12,157 bases of DNA from JAVBLQ01 sp031553435 (GCA_031553435.1 JAVBLQ010000119.1:1-12157), one strand, 5' to 3'; shown: positions 1 through 7,592, numbered from the stretch's first letter. Numbers and translations are program-made. The notes: generated by a model from the sequence alone, not told the origin.

Positions 1-56
1 TCGCGCTCAGGGACGGACGAAGGACGGAACTTAAGTTTAATACTGGTTGAATTCAT
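1..56 (-). CDS. Tyrosine recombinase/integrase, N-terminal fragment (runs off left edge)
   Basis: The minus strand opens with ATG at 56-54 and reads MNSTSIKLKFRPSSVPER before leaving the window. The S-I-K-x-K-F-R-P-S-S/T-V pattern right after the start is the usual N-terminus of Bacteroidetes tyrosine site-specific recombinases (integrase with an arm DNA-binding domain, then SAM-like and catalytic domains). Such enzymes integrate or excise mobile elements or flip small DNA segments. Only 18 codons are visible, so the catalytic R-H-R-Y residues cannot be checked and a degraded gene is possible. The start lies inside the inverted repeat at 54-113, and a 179-bp palindrome lies 86 nt further upstream. 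The identification rests on recall of the family's N-terminal pattern. Confidence 0.62.
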   Translation of the reverse strand, partial: MNSTSIKLKFRPSSVPER

Positions 57-113
57 AACTTTAACCTTAAAATTATTAGTGTATTTAAAATTTTGTAAGG
101 TTAAAACGTTATG
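54..113. repeat. Imperfect inverted repeat upstream of the recombinase start
   Basis: CATAAC (54-59) and GTTATG (108-113) pair, as do AACCTTA (63-69) and TAAGGTT (96-102), with AT-rich sequence between. The recombinase ATG lies at the outer edge of the repeat. This could be an operator or autoregulatory site, a 5' leader hairpin in the recombinase mRNA, or chance in AT-rich DNA. The 7-bp and 6-bp perfect blocks make a real stem-loop plausible. Confidence 0.4.
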
Positions 114-141
114 GGAGGGGCAAAGGTTTACATGGTGACCG

Positions 142-320
142 ATGAGGTTGTCTCAAAAGTGAAATTAGCACACAGAATACACAGATTATACGGAAAATTA
201 TAATTCTTATTATTTTGACAAATTGCTTATTCTTAAGTGAATACAAAATAAATAATTTGTGTTATTTTGTTTAATCCGTGTATTCTGTGTGCTATTAGTT
301 GACTTTTGAGACAGTCTCAT
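142..320. repeat. 179-bp long imperfect palindrome (MITE-like or invertible element)
   Basis: The left arm (142-192) and the reverse complement of the right arm (270-320) align over about 50 nt. Shared blocks are ATGAG, TGTCTCAAAAGT, TAGCACACAGAATACAC and GATTA, broken by a few mismatches and one or two gaps. Weaker AT-rich pairing continues inward, leaving a centre near 215-240. The right end holds a 13-nt palindrome, TGAGACAGTCTCA (307-319). No coding frame fits, so the whole element could fold as one long hairpin. Terminal inverted repeats without an ORF suggest a MITE or the relic of an insertion sequence. A ~180-bp segment next to a tyrosine recombinase could also be invertible, although the imperfect arms argue against that. 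It ends 31 nt past the stop of the minus-strand lipoprotein gene, so it may also help to stop transcription. Confidence 0.6.
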
Positions 321-351
321 AAAATTTCAAACAGGATTTAGTCCTTCTCTC

Positions 352-1446
352 TTATTGAATAACTTCCTCCAATTTCTTCACTAACTCATCTCCCCTTAAT
401 CCTTTAGCAATAATTACACCATTAGGATCCAGTAAGATTGTTTGAGGAATAGAATTAATTGCATATTTCTTTGCTGCGATAGATTCCCATCTTCCAAGAT
501 CGGAAATTTGCGGCCAGGTAATATTCAATGCTTTGATTCCATCTACCCAGGCATCTTGTTTGTTGTCAAGAGAAATACCTACGATTTCGAAATTTTTGTT
601 TTTGTATTTTTTATAAAGTTCTACCAATACAGGCATTTCTTCGCGACAAGGACCACACCATGAAGCCCAGAAATCTATCAATACATATTTGCCTTTTCCT
701 GCATATTCTGATAATGAAACGTCTTTTCCGGAAGGATCTTTCAATGTTAAATCAGTGAAATTTTTATTGATAGCAGTATTGTTGTAAGCATCAATAATTT
801 CCATGAAAGGTTTCACTTGTTCTTTGGCTTTGAATGCTTCACTTGTTTTATCCATCAAAGCCGAGAGTTTATCCAAAGGCAGACGCCTGGCTTCTGATAA
901 GAATAATTGTTCTCCCAAAGGATTTGTCAGATTAGCTCCGATGAAATTGACTTTTTCTTCTTGGATTTTATCAGCCAGTTGATAGAATTCATTTTTCAGT
1001 TTTTCATCCAGTTCATCTGTCATTACACTATCTTCAACAGCTTGATCATGTTCTTTCTTGATTTCAATCATTCTGTCTTCAAGCGGAATATTGGCATCAA
1101 GACTTTTTTGGTAAGCATCATTGATTGGCGTTCCGGTAATCTTGATTTGTTTACCTGTAATATTGACAAGAATTTTACCGGCTTCAAGTAATAAAGGCCT
1201 GTTTATTTCCGATTGGTCTGTAGAGATGTAGTAAACGCCTGGCGCATCTATTTTTCCCTGGAAAGAAAATTTTCCGTTTTTGATTTTAGCAGTGTCCGAC
1301 ATTTCTGTATCATTGTCATATGTACTCAAAATGACATTTTGTCCCTCATCCATTCCTTCAGCGGCACCTTGGATAGTATATTGATCCTTCGGAGCACATG
1401 AGAATAAGATGGCTGATACGGTAAAAAATAATACTGACTTTTTCAT
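352..1446 (-). CDS. Thioredoxin-fold lipoprotein with DUF4369 domain (TlpA/AhpC-TSA-like)
   Basis: This is a 364-residue predicted periplasm-facing thiol-disulfide oxidoreductase. The N-terminus is a lipoprotein signal with lipobox ILFSC, so Cys17 would be lipidated. Residues ~23-110 resemble the beta-rich DUF4369 domain that precedes thioredoxin domains in Bacteroidetes; ~111-225 is a charged helical linker. The C-terminal thioredoxin fold (~230-364) carries WCGPC with Cys264 and Cys267 and the cis-proline motif SIPQT (Pro334). Family knowledge suggests reduction or isomerisation of disulfides in exported proteins or cytochrome c maturation; the substrate is unknown. The length is normal for this architecture. 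The start is the only Met that gives a proper signal peptide. It lies 45 nt downstream of the DUF4230 gene and may be co-transcribed or use the weak promoter at 1473-1500. Family is certain, exact role is not. Confidence 0.9.
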   Translation of the reverse strand: MKKSVLFFTVSAILFSCAPKDQYTIQGAAEGMDEGQNVILSTYDNDTEMSDTAKIKNGKFSFQGKIDAPGVYYISTDQSEINRPLLLEAGKILVNITGKQIKITGTPINDAYQKSLDANIPLEDRMIEIKKEHDQAVEDSVMTDELDEKLKNEFYQLADKIQEEKVNFIGANLTNPLGEQLFLSEARRLPLDKLSALMDKTSEAFKAKEQVKPFMEIIDAYNNTAINKNFTDLTLKDPSGKDVSLSEYAGKGKYVLIDFWASWCGPCREEMPVLVELYKKYKNKNFEIVGISLDNKQDAWVDGIKALNITWPQISDLGRWESIAAKKYAINSIPQTILLDPNGVIIAKGLRGDELVKKLEEVIQ

Positions 1447-1472
1447 ATTTTATAATCAATTAAAATAAAGTA

Positions 1473-1500
1473 CGAAGGTATGGATTTTTTGTTAATCCAA
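1473..1500 (-). promoter_or_regulatory. Weak candidate promoter for the thioredoxin-like lipoprotein gene
   Basis: On the minus strand TACCTTCG (1480-1473) matches the Bacteroidetes -7 consensus TAnnTTTG with one mismatch, and a TTG lies at 1500-1498. The 17-nt spacer is shorter than the usual 19-21, which weakens the call. Transcription would start about 20 nt before the ATG. A TGGATT/AATCCA stem (1481-1499) overlaps the spacer and the DUF4230 stop codon. Confidence 0.25.
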
Positions 1501-2079
1501 TTGTTTTTTATCCGGGAATTTAAATTGAATGGCTACTTTTTTGAATCCCATTGCGTTGAGCATCGGAGTGAGCATTTTAATTGCATTGCTTTGACTGTCG
1601 GTATTGATTCCCATACGATTGGCTTCCACATAGAGTTGTGATTCGGCATGACGGTAGGCTTCATCTACAAGGGCGTGTGTGTCCCAAAGTCCGAATTCGA
1701 CATTGTAAACGCGGGAACGTTGATGATCTACTTTACAATAACAAATTTCCGGAGCAGGAAGTGATAAATGAATGGAATCTTTTTGAACCTGAATATCTTC
1801 CGGCTTGATTTTTGAAAAATCAATACAACCGACAACTTCTCCGACAACAATCAGCAGGGTTTTGCTGTTAGGCAGCCATTGTCGCACTTTTTTATATTCC
1901 ACCACATTTTCGACCGTATATTTTACAACTTCCAGTTTTCCCATTTGTTCGATATTCGTCACAATCATGCTGTGAGATACTTCTGCGTCGGTTCCTGATT
2001 TTTTGTGTTTTTCCCAGATAAATATGCTGGTGATTATCAGGACTACAATTAGGAGGACGTAGATGAGGAGTTTGTTCAT
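1492..2079 (-). CDS. DUF4230 domain protein with N-terminal membrane anchor
   Basis: The protein has 195 residues. Residues ~4-21 form one hydrophobic segment followed by a basic stretch (EKHKK), as expected for a membrane-anchored protein. The rest reads as a DUF4230 domain: a beta-rich part around E-V-V-G-C-I-D-F-S-K-I near residues 81-91, the motif LPAPEICYCKVD, and a C-terminal helix (VDEAYRHAESQLYVEAN) leading to a conserved-looking Gly-Phe-Lys end. DUF4230 proteins are widespread, but I know of no established biochemical function. The start overlaps the last codons of the methyltransferase-glycosyltransferase gene (ATGA, 2076-2079), so translation is probably coupled and a role in the same envelope-glycan process is a reasonable guess. 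No catalytic motif is visible. Confidence 0.85.
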   Translation of the reverse strand: MNKLLIYVLLIVVLIITSIFIWEKHKKSGTDAEVSHSMIVTNIEQMGKLEVVKYTVENVVEYKKVRQWLPNSKTLLIVVGEVVGCIDFSKIKPEDIQVQKDSIHLSLPAPEICYCKVDHQRSRVYNVEFGLWDTHALVDEAYRHAESQLYVEANRMGINTDSQSNAIKMLTPMLNAMGFKKVAIQFKFPDKKQLD

Positions 2080-3479
2080 ATGAATTTTATCTTTTTCGCC
2101 GCAAACATACTCATCTTTATCAATAATAATCCGTGTTTGAAGCGGCTGATTTGTGTGCTTCCGTATTCCCGGTCTTTGTAACGAATGATAATTTCCGTTA
2201 TTTTCAGATTTTGTTTGGCTGCGCCGAATAATAAATCGAAATCGCCAAAAGGATCGAAATCGCCGAAATAACTCCGGTTTGCTTTGATTGTTTCATAGTC
2301 TTTACGGGTAAGAACTTTGGTGCCGCAGAGTGTATCTTTTAATCGTTGACTTAATAAAAACGAGAAAAACCAGCCGAAAAATTTATTCCCCAACAAGTTC
2401 AGGAAGCGCATAGCCCCTTTCTCCATCGGATAGACCAGGCGGCATCCGTTGATAAATTCTCCTTTGTTGTATCTTAAAGCATCATAAAACTTGGGAAGTT
2501 CTTCGGGTGGCATTGTTAAATCGGCATCCAGAATCATCAGGATATCTCCGGTGGCAGCGTCGAAAGCTTCGCGGACGGCATTGCCTTTTCCTTTGCCGCT
2601 TTGTTTCATCAGTTTGATATTTTTATCGGGATAAGCTTTTTGTACGCGTTCCATTTCTTCATAAGTATTATCGGAAGAATTTCCTTCAATAAAAATGAAT
2701 TCCTGAGAAGTTCCGAATTCCGGCGTGCGCTTGATAGCATTTTCAATATTTCCTTTTTCATTTCTTGCAGGAACAATGATTGAGACGCTTGCTTCATTGT
2801 CGTCACTTAATATGGGCCGGGCGACCTGAATATTTACCAGATCTAAAGAATTGAGAACCGGAAGATTGGCTAAAATTCTATTAAACAGGAAATTCAAAAT
2901 GGGAATATACACCGGCAACAATACTTTTCTTTCAACTTTGATTACCTGAAAATTTTCAAGTTGTAGCAGATTTTGAATATCCTTGATTGAGAACCAGTTT
3001 TGATTGGGTTGTTTTTGTTTTAACCCTAAAGTTTCCAGTATTTTAATCAATGGTTCCCATAAAAAATTGTATTGAGAAATCACAATTCTTGTTTGCGGAT
3101 GACACAGCTTGCGAAGATTGGCAATTGCTTTTTGAGCATCCCATAAACAGCCCAATGTATCGCTTATAATGATGTAGTCGAAAGTTTCATTTAATGCCGA
3201 CTCTTCAATATCATCGACTTTGAAATGCAGGTCCGGATATTTTTTTGTGGCGATTTCAATAATTTCCGGAGCAAAATCAATTCCGACTCCATATGCTGGT
3301 TTTACTGCGTGCAATAGATTACCTGAACTACAGCCAATTTCTAAAACTCGCTTATCCTGAGGAATGATAAATGAAAAATATTTTTCAAGCAATTTGTGGT
3401 AAAAACGGTTTCTTTTGTTCCATTTTTCACGTTTTTCCGCAGTATTTCTGTAAAATTCCAGTACTTCTTTTTTTGTCAT
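2076..3479 (-). CDS. Bifunctional class I SAM methyltransferase / family 2 glycosyltransferase
   Basis: This 467-residue protein has two domains. Residues ~1-220 are a Rossmann methyltransferase: motif I VLEIGCSSGN (45-54), the ribose-binding acidic residue in GIDFA (Asp68), and DYIIISDTL (101-109). Residues ~231-450 are a GT-A glycosyltransferase: SIIVPARNE (233-241), the GNSSDNT motif (266-272), the metal/nucleotide-sugar DAD (318-320), and a hydrophobic amphipathic stretch before CGTK (385-388). The GT2 part resembles dolichyl- or polyprenyl-phosphate sugar synthases, but there is no strong C-terminal transmembrane pair. The likely role is making a lipid-linked sugar; the methyltransferase substrate is unknown. 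The ATG at 3479 follows a TAA of the upstream remnant by one nucleotide, and the gene end overlaps DUF4230, so it sits in an operon. The peptide GDFDPFGDFD (406-415) holds a small internal duplication. Confidence 0.88.
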   Translation of the reverse strand: MTKKEVLEFYRNTAEKREKWNKRNRFYHKLLEKYFSFIIPQDKRVLEIGCSSGNLLHAVKPAYGVGIDFAPEIIEIATKKYPDLHFKVDDIEESALNETFDYIIISDTLGCLWDAQKAIANLRKLCHPQTRIVISQYNFLWEPLIKILETLGLKQKQPNQNWFSIKDIQNLLQLENFQVIKVERKVLLPVYIPILNFLFNRILANLPVLNSLDLVNIQVARPILSDDNEASVSIIVPARNEKGNIENAIKRTPEFGTSQEFIFIEGNSSDNTYEEMERVQKAYPDKNIKLMKQSGKGKGNAVREAFDAATGDILMILDADLTMPPEELPKFYDALRYNKGEFINGCRLVYPMEKGAMRFLNLLGNKFFGWFFSFLLSQRLKDTLCGTKVLTRKDYETIKANRSYFGDFDPFGDFDLLFGAAKQNLKITEIIIRYKDREYGSTQISRFKHGLLLIKMSMFAAKKIKFI

Positions 3480-3480
3480 C

Positions 3481-3675
3481 TTACAATGTTTTTTCTATTT
3501 CTATGGTGTGAAAAAGTCCTAATTGACCAGCAAAAGGAGATATCAATTTTTCTGCAAATTTAACAAATTTATATAAAGAAAAAGGGATTAATGCAGTTCT
3601 TGAAAGTCCTCCGCTGAAAATATACAAAAAAGGTGTGTGATATTCGATCGTATATAGATTTTTAGGATATAATTC
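3481..3675 (-). pseudogene. Remnant of a second methyltransferase gene (C-terminal 64 codons)
   Basis: The minus strand is open for 64 codons from 3675 to a TAA at 3483-3481 and reads like real protein: it contains FSGGLSRTALIPFSLY and ends LGLFHTIEIEKTL. This pattern (Ser-Gly-Gly, then x-x-P near a hydrophobic helix, ending in an I-x-I-x-K strand) is typical of the C-terminus of SAM-dependent methyltransferases, and it parallels residues 187-221 of the neighbouring fusion protein. An in-frame TAA (3678-3676) closes it upstream, there is no ATG, and beyond it lies the divergent glycosyltransferase start. TAA-G-ATG spacing to the fusion gene is typical of co-translated genes. I read it as the 3' end of a former first operon gene whose 5' part was deleted. 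Alternative: chance open frame. Confidence 0.55.
3555..3571 (-). promoter_or_regulatory. Candidate -7 boxes for the methyltransferase-glycosyltransferase operon
   Basis: Two tandem copies of TAAATTTG occur on the minus strand (3571-3564 and 3562-3555), each fitting TAnnTTTG. No good TTTG/TTG element is seen 19-21 nt upstream of either. They lie inside the methyltransferase remnant, so if they work the operon now starts from former coding sequence. The predicted leader would be about 70 nt. Confidence 0.28.
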
Positions 3676-3708
3676 TTATCTTCGTTGCAAGTTACAAAGA
3701 AAAGAAAA

Positions 3709-5613
3709 ATGACGACAACAAAAAAGAAAAAAGCTACAAATTCAGTGTATAGCAGTTCGTTTTTAGATAAATCTGATGCATTTTTTGATCAGCATGATAA
3801 ATTATTTTTTTGGATCCTTTTCGGAATCACCTTTCTTTTCGGAATGTTATTGTATGATCCGGGAATCAGCCTGACCGGAGATGATTCAGCGTATATTCTC
3901 AGGGCTAATAATTTTATCAAACACTTTTCTTTTCCTGACTATCAGGGTCCGTTGTATCCGATTGTGTTAAGCATCCTGGCCTTTTTCTTCAAGATATCTT
4001 TATTTCCGTTGAAAATGTTGTCGATGGCATCCATGCTGGGGTTTGTCTATTTCACGTTTATTGCTTTCAGGAAAAAGATTCCGGCTACTCTGTTGTTTGT
4101 CACTTTATTGTTAACAGCGATTAATTCATTTGTCCTTTATTATGCGAGCCAGACATACAGTGAGGCTTTTTATATGTTCATGCAATCATTGGTGCTTTTT
4201 GTTTTCCTTCGTTTTTTCATTCCCGGACCGGAAAATATTACATGGAAAATCGATATTAAAAGGCATGCATGGCTGGCACTTGCCATTTTGGGTGTAGCTT
4301 TAACACGTTCCGTCGGATTTTCGGCATTGATTGCCATTGTCGGGTATTTTCTTCTTTATCGTCAATGGAAAAACCTGGCTCTTTCAATTGTATTTTTTTG
4401 TGTTATATTTCTTGTTTATCAGGGAATTAAATCTTCAATCTGGCATGACGGTAGTTTGCAGTTCAGCGGTCAGAGTTCGATGTTATTAAACAAAAATCCT
4501 TATCATGCCGAATATGGAAAGGAAACATTTTCCGGATTTGTTGACCGGTTATTGGGCAATTCAAAACAATATTTGTCAAAAGATCTTTTTGTTGTGATGG
4601 GAATAAAAAAGGCGGCAATAGATGGTGGTTCTAATGAAGGAAATACATTTTCTACCGTTTTGATTTACGCTTTGGCTATACTCTCTCTGATTTTTTCTTT
4701 CAAAAAGAATAAATCTTTGTTTTTTACAGGATTGCTGACGGGAGCGTTTTTGTTTACTTCTTTTATCGTTTTACAGGTATTCTGGAATCAGGATCGTTTG
4801 ATTATTCCTGCTTATCCATTGATTCTGATGGTTGTTTTTGCGGCGTTTTATTATTTGTTGCGAATGGAAAAATTCAGGTCTTTCCAGTTTCTCTTTTTCC
4901 TGCCTGTAATCATTTTATTTTTTACAGGAATGGGAGATACGATCGGTTCAATTAAAAAAGCAAGAAAACTAACGGATATGTATAGCGGATTGACCATAGA
5001 CTGGAAAAACTATGCGATGGCCAGCCGCTGGGCCGGAGAAAATCTGAAAGAAACAGATCTGGTGGCTTGCAGAAAAGCTCCCATGTCCATGATTTATTCC
5101 GGGGGCAAAGAATTTTATGGAATTTATACGGTTCCAAGTGGAAACTTTAATGCTTTCCTGAAGAATTGGGAAACGAATAAATTTGTAGCTTTTCCATTTG
5201 ATAACCAGATGTCTCAGGAGCTATTTCTAAAAATACAACCTGCATATGTGGCGCATCTGACTGTCGGAAATATGGATCTTCTGATTGTGAATCATACAGA
5301 TTCCGTACAGCAGGTCATTGCCGAACGTCACATAAATGTAGTTTCTTCTCCTGATGTGATCAGGAATGCGGCATCTACTGTAAATAATCAGGTTTCCGTA
5401 CTTTATGCGGATTCTTTGTTGGCTCCGTTTAAGCAAAGAGGAGTCACTCATGTATTGACTGCCAACATCGGAATGAATACCGTGGAACGGTATCTGTATT
5501 ATATACAGGAAAAATATCCGTATCTGTTTGAGCAGGTTAAGCAAATCGGGAATGATAATCAGGCTCCGGCGACGATTATAAAAATCAGGTGGGATTTGTT
5601 GAAAAACAATTGA
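3709..5613 (+). CDS. GT-C fold integral membrane glycosyltransferase (GT39/ArnT-like)
   Basis: The protein has 634 residues, with a lysine-rich cytoplasmic N-terminus and about 11 hydrophobic segments (~33-49, 83-120, 127-170, 187-240, 314-357, 367-410). Right after the first helix is the acidic loop DPGISLTGDD (Asp58/Asp59), the GT-C catalytic signature, and a second acidic site follows in QTYSEAF (Glu152). NQDRLIIPAYPL (360-371) is the usual late membrane motif. A soluble domain, probably periplasmic, fills ~411-634. GT-C enzymes move a sugar from polyprenyl phosphate to a lipid, glycan or protein acceptor; here the acceptor is unknown. ATG 3709 is preferred over an in-frame TTG at 3685: AAAGAAAAGAAAA sits before it and a weak -7 box (TATCTTCG, 3677-3684) just upstream would leave almost no leader for the TTG. 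It is divergent from the GT2 fusion, a plausible donor partner. The 131-134 nt after its stop hold AT-rich repeat-like DNA (AATTGACAATT, 5622-5632) but no clear terminator. Confidence 0.85.
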   Translation: MTTTKKKKATNSVYSSSFLDKSDAFFDQHDKLFFWILFGITFLFGMLLYDPGISLTGDDSAYILRANNFIKHFSFPDYQGPLYPIVLSILAFFFKISLFPLKMLSMASMLGFVYFTFIAFRKKIPATLLFVTLLLTAINSFVLYYASQTYSEAFYMFMQSLVLFVFLRFFIPGPENITWKIDIKRHAWLALAILGVALTRSVGFSALIAIVGYFLLYRQWKNLALSIVFFCVIFLVYQGIKSSIWHDGSLQFSGQSSMLLNKNPYHAEYGKETFSGFVDRLLGNSKQYLSKDLFVVMGIKKAAIDGGSNEGNTFSTVLIYALAILSLIFSFKKNKSLFFTGLLTGAFLFTSFIVLQVFWNQDRLIIPAYPLILMVVFAAFYYLLRMEKFRSFQFLFFLPVIILFFTGMGDTIGSIKKARKLTDMYSGLTIDWKNYAMASRWAGENLKETDLVACRKAPMSMIYSGGKEFYGIYTVPSGNFNAFLKNWETNKFVAFPFDNQMSQELFLKIQPAYVAHLTVGNMDLLIVNHTDSVQQVIAERHINVVSSPDVIRNAASTVNNQVSVLYADSLLAPFKQRGVTHVLTANIGMNTVERYLYYIQEKYPYLFEQVKQIGNDNQAPATIIKIRWDLLKNN

Positions 5614-5697
5614 AAATGGAGAATTGACAATTAATGATGACGATTTTTATATTGCAATCGTTTCCATTGCTATTTACCTTATGTTTCTTCCTCTTTT

Positions 5698-5729
5698 TTT
5701 GTAAAATCCTCACAATGAATATATCTTTG
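5698..5729 (+). promoter_or_regulatory. Bacteroidetes sigma-ABfr-type promoter of the GH13 gene
   Basis: TTTG (5698-5701), a 20-nt spacer and TATCTTTG (5722-5729) match the -33/-7 consensus perfectly at the normal distance. Transcription should begin near 5734-5737. That leaves a leader of about 10 nt to the ATG at 5745 or about 21 nt to the ATG at 5757. Confidence 0.8.
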
Positions 5730-5756
5730 TGAAACACATCATTAATGAAACATATC

Positions 5757-7592
5757 ATGAAAAAAATTATCCTTTTTATTCTTTGTGTAGCTTGTTATAC
5801 CCAATTTTCGATTGCCCAGAATCTGAAAGTTGAACCTGCTTTTTGGTGGACAGGTATGAAAAACAGCGAGTTGCAGGTTATGGTCTATGGTAAGGATATT
5901 GCTTCGTATCAGGCATCCGTCAATGTGCCCGGTTTGGAGATTAAAGATCAGGTACGACTTGAAAGTCCGAACTATTTATTCCTTTATTTCAATCTGAAAA
6001 ATGCAAAACCCGGTAAATTTGATATTTTATTAACTAAAGATAAAAAGAAAATAGCAGTTCCTTATGAACTGAAAAACCGGAATATTGCACCTGAAAAAAG
6101 AATTGGTTTCAGCACCGAAGATGTGTTGTATCTGATTATGCCTGACCGTTTTGCCAACGGAGATCCTTCTAATGACCAGATCAAAATGAAAATTCCGTAT
6201 ACGGTTGACCGGAATGATCCCAATGCCAGGCATGGAGGCGACTTGTCAGGTATAGAGAAACATTTGGATTACATTCAGGATTTGGGAGTAACTGCCGTTT
6301 GGTTGAACCCTGTATTGGAAAATGATATGCCGAATGGTTCTTATCATGGATATGCCACAACGGATTATTACAAAGTCGATCCCCGTTTCGGGACAAACGA
6401 AGATTATATTCGTCTGATAAACAAAACGCATGAGAGAGGAATGAAAGTTGTAATGGATATGATTTTCAACCATTGCGGTAGCGAACATTTTTGGATGCAC
6501 GATCGCCCGTCTCATGATTGGTTCAATAATCCGGACAAATATGTACAGACATCTTATCGTCTCACCAGCTATTTTGATCCTTATGCTACAAATTTCGATA
6601 AAAATAAAGCTGTTGACGGATGGTTTGTCGAAATGATGCCCGATTTGAATCAACGCAACTATCATCTTGCCCGTTATTTGACCCAAAACAGTATCTGGTG
6701 GATCGAATATGCCGGGATTGATGGTATCCGGATGGATACACACCCGTATGCAGATTTTGATATGATGTCCGGCTGGTGTAAAGAAGTGTTGACAGAATAT
6801 CCTGATTTCAATATTGTAGGCGAAGCCTGGTATAATACGGTTGCGGGTACAGCCTGGTGGCAAAAAGACAGCAAAATAAATCAAAGAGGCAATACACATC
6901 TGAAAACGGTAATGGATTTTCCGATGGCCTGGGAAATTAATTCCGCCGTATCCGAGGAAACAATCGGGGAGGTCGGATTGAACCGTTTGTACAACCAATT
7001 GAGCTTGGATTATCTTTATACGGATGTTAATAATGTGCTGACTTTTGTAGACAATCATGATACCGACCGTTTTCGCCGGGCCAATGAAAAAGGTTTGAGC
7101 CGCTTCAAACAAGGTTTGACATTTTTGTTTACAACAAGAGGTATTCCTCAAATTTATTATGGTACCGAAATTTTGATGAATGGCAGTAAAGCGAAAGGTG
7201 ATGGCTATATTCGCCTTGATTTTCCCGGAGGATGGCCTGGCGATGCAAAAAATGAATTCACTTCTTCAGGTAGAACTGATGAACAAAACGAAGCATTCGA
7301 TTACCTCAGAAAATTATTGCAATGGAGAAAAGGCAATCAGGTCATTTCCAAAGGAAACCTGAAGCATTTTCTGCCGTCTGATGGTATTTATGTCTATGCC
7401 CGCAGTTATGGAGGAAAAACTGTTTTAGTCATGATGAATGGAACAGACAAATCCGTTACAGGAAGCACGGAAAGATATAAGGAAGTTTTGAATGCTAAAA
7501 CTACAGGCAAAGATGTATTTACCGGTAAAACCATTGGTTTGGATAAAGAAATCTCTTTAAGTCCGAGGGAAGTGTTGGTCCTGGAGATTTGA
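5757..7592 (+). CDS. Periplasmic GH13 cyclomaltodextrinase/neopullulanase (SusA-like)
   Basis: The enzyme hydrolyses alpha-1,4-glucosidic bonds in maltooligosaccharides, cyclodextrins or pullulan. Numbered from the alternative ATG at 5745 (615 aa): signal peptide to ~Ala24, no lipobox, so probably periplasmic; N-terminal cyclomaltodextrinase-type beta domain ~28-105 (VEPAFWWTGMKNSELQ); TIM barrel ~120-520; C-terminal beta domain ~530-615. All four GH13 regions are intact: DMIFNH (238-243), GIRMDTH with nucleophile Asp331, GEAW with acid/base Glu360, and FVDNHD with transition-state stabiliser Asp439. The length is close to that of B. thetaiotaomicron SusA. I chose ATG 5757 because its leader from the mapped promoter motif is more reasonable and it begins with a clean MKKIILF signal; 5745 remains possible. 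It has its own promoter and terminator, and no susB-G genes lie in the window, so starch-operon membership is not supported. Confidence 0.93.
   Translation: MKKIILFILCVACYTQFSIAQNLKVEPAFWWTGMKNSELQVMVYGKDIASYQASVNVPGLEIKDQVRLESPNYLFLYFNLKNAKPGKFDILLTKDKKKIAVPYELKNRNIAPEKRIGFSTEDVLYLIMPDRFANGDPSNDQIKMKIPYTVDRNDPNARHGGDLSGIEKHLDYIQDLGVTAVWLNPVLENDMPNGSYHGYATTDYYKVDPRFGTNEDYIRLINKTHERGMKVVMDMIFNHCGSEHFWMHDRPSHDWFNNPDKYVQTSYRLTSYFDPYATNFDKNKAVDGWFVEMMPDLNQRNYHLARYLTQNSIWWIEYAGIDGIRMDTHPYADFDMMSGWCKEVLTEYPDFNIVGEAWYNTVAGTAWWQKDSKINQRGNTHLKTVMDFPMAWEINSAVSEETIGEVGLNRLYNQLSLDYLYTDVNNVLTFVDNHDTDRFRRANEKGLSRFKQGLTFLFTTRGIPQIYYGTEILMNGSKAKGDGYIRLDFPGGWPGDAKNEFTSSGRTDEQNEAFDYLRKLLQWRKGNQVISKGNLKHFLPSDGIYVYARSYGGKTVLVMMNGTDKSVTGSTERYKEVLNAKTTGKDVFTGKTIGLDKEISLSPREVLVLEI

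Noticed and set aside
3685..3708. Upstream TTG start for the GT-C glycosyltransferase
   Set aside because: It would add eight residues over an A-rich stretch that looks like a translation-initiation region for the ATG at 3709, and it directly abuts the possible -7 box.
5634..5732. 32-codon hydrophobic reading frame before the GH13 gene
   Set aside because: It runs through the -33 and -7 boxes of a consensus promoter, and its hydrophobicity comes from T-rich DNA.
6246..7151. 301-codon open frame on the minus strand
   Set aside because: It lies wholly antisense to the GH13 gene, whose catalytic motifs are intact. The antisense translation is Cys/Ile/His-rich with no recognisable domain.
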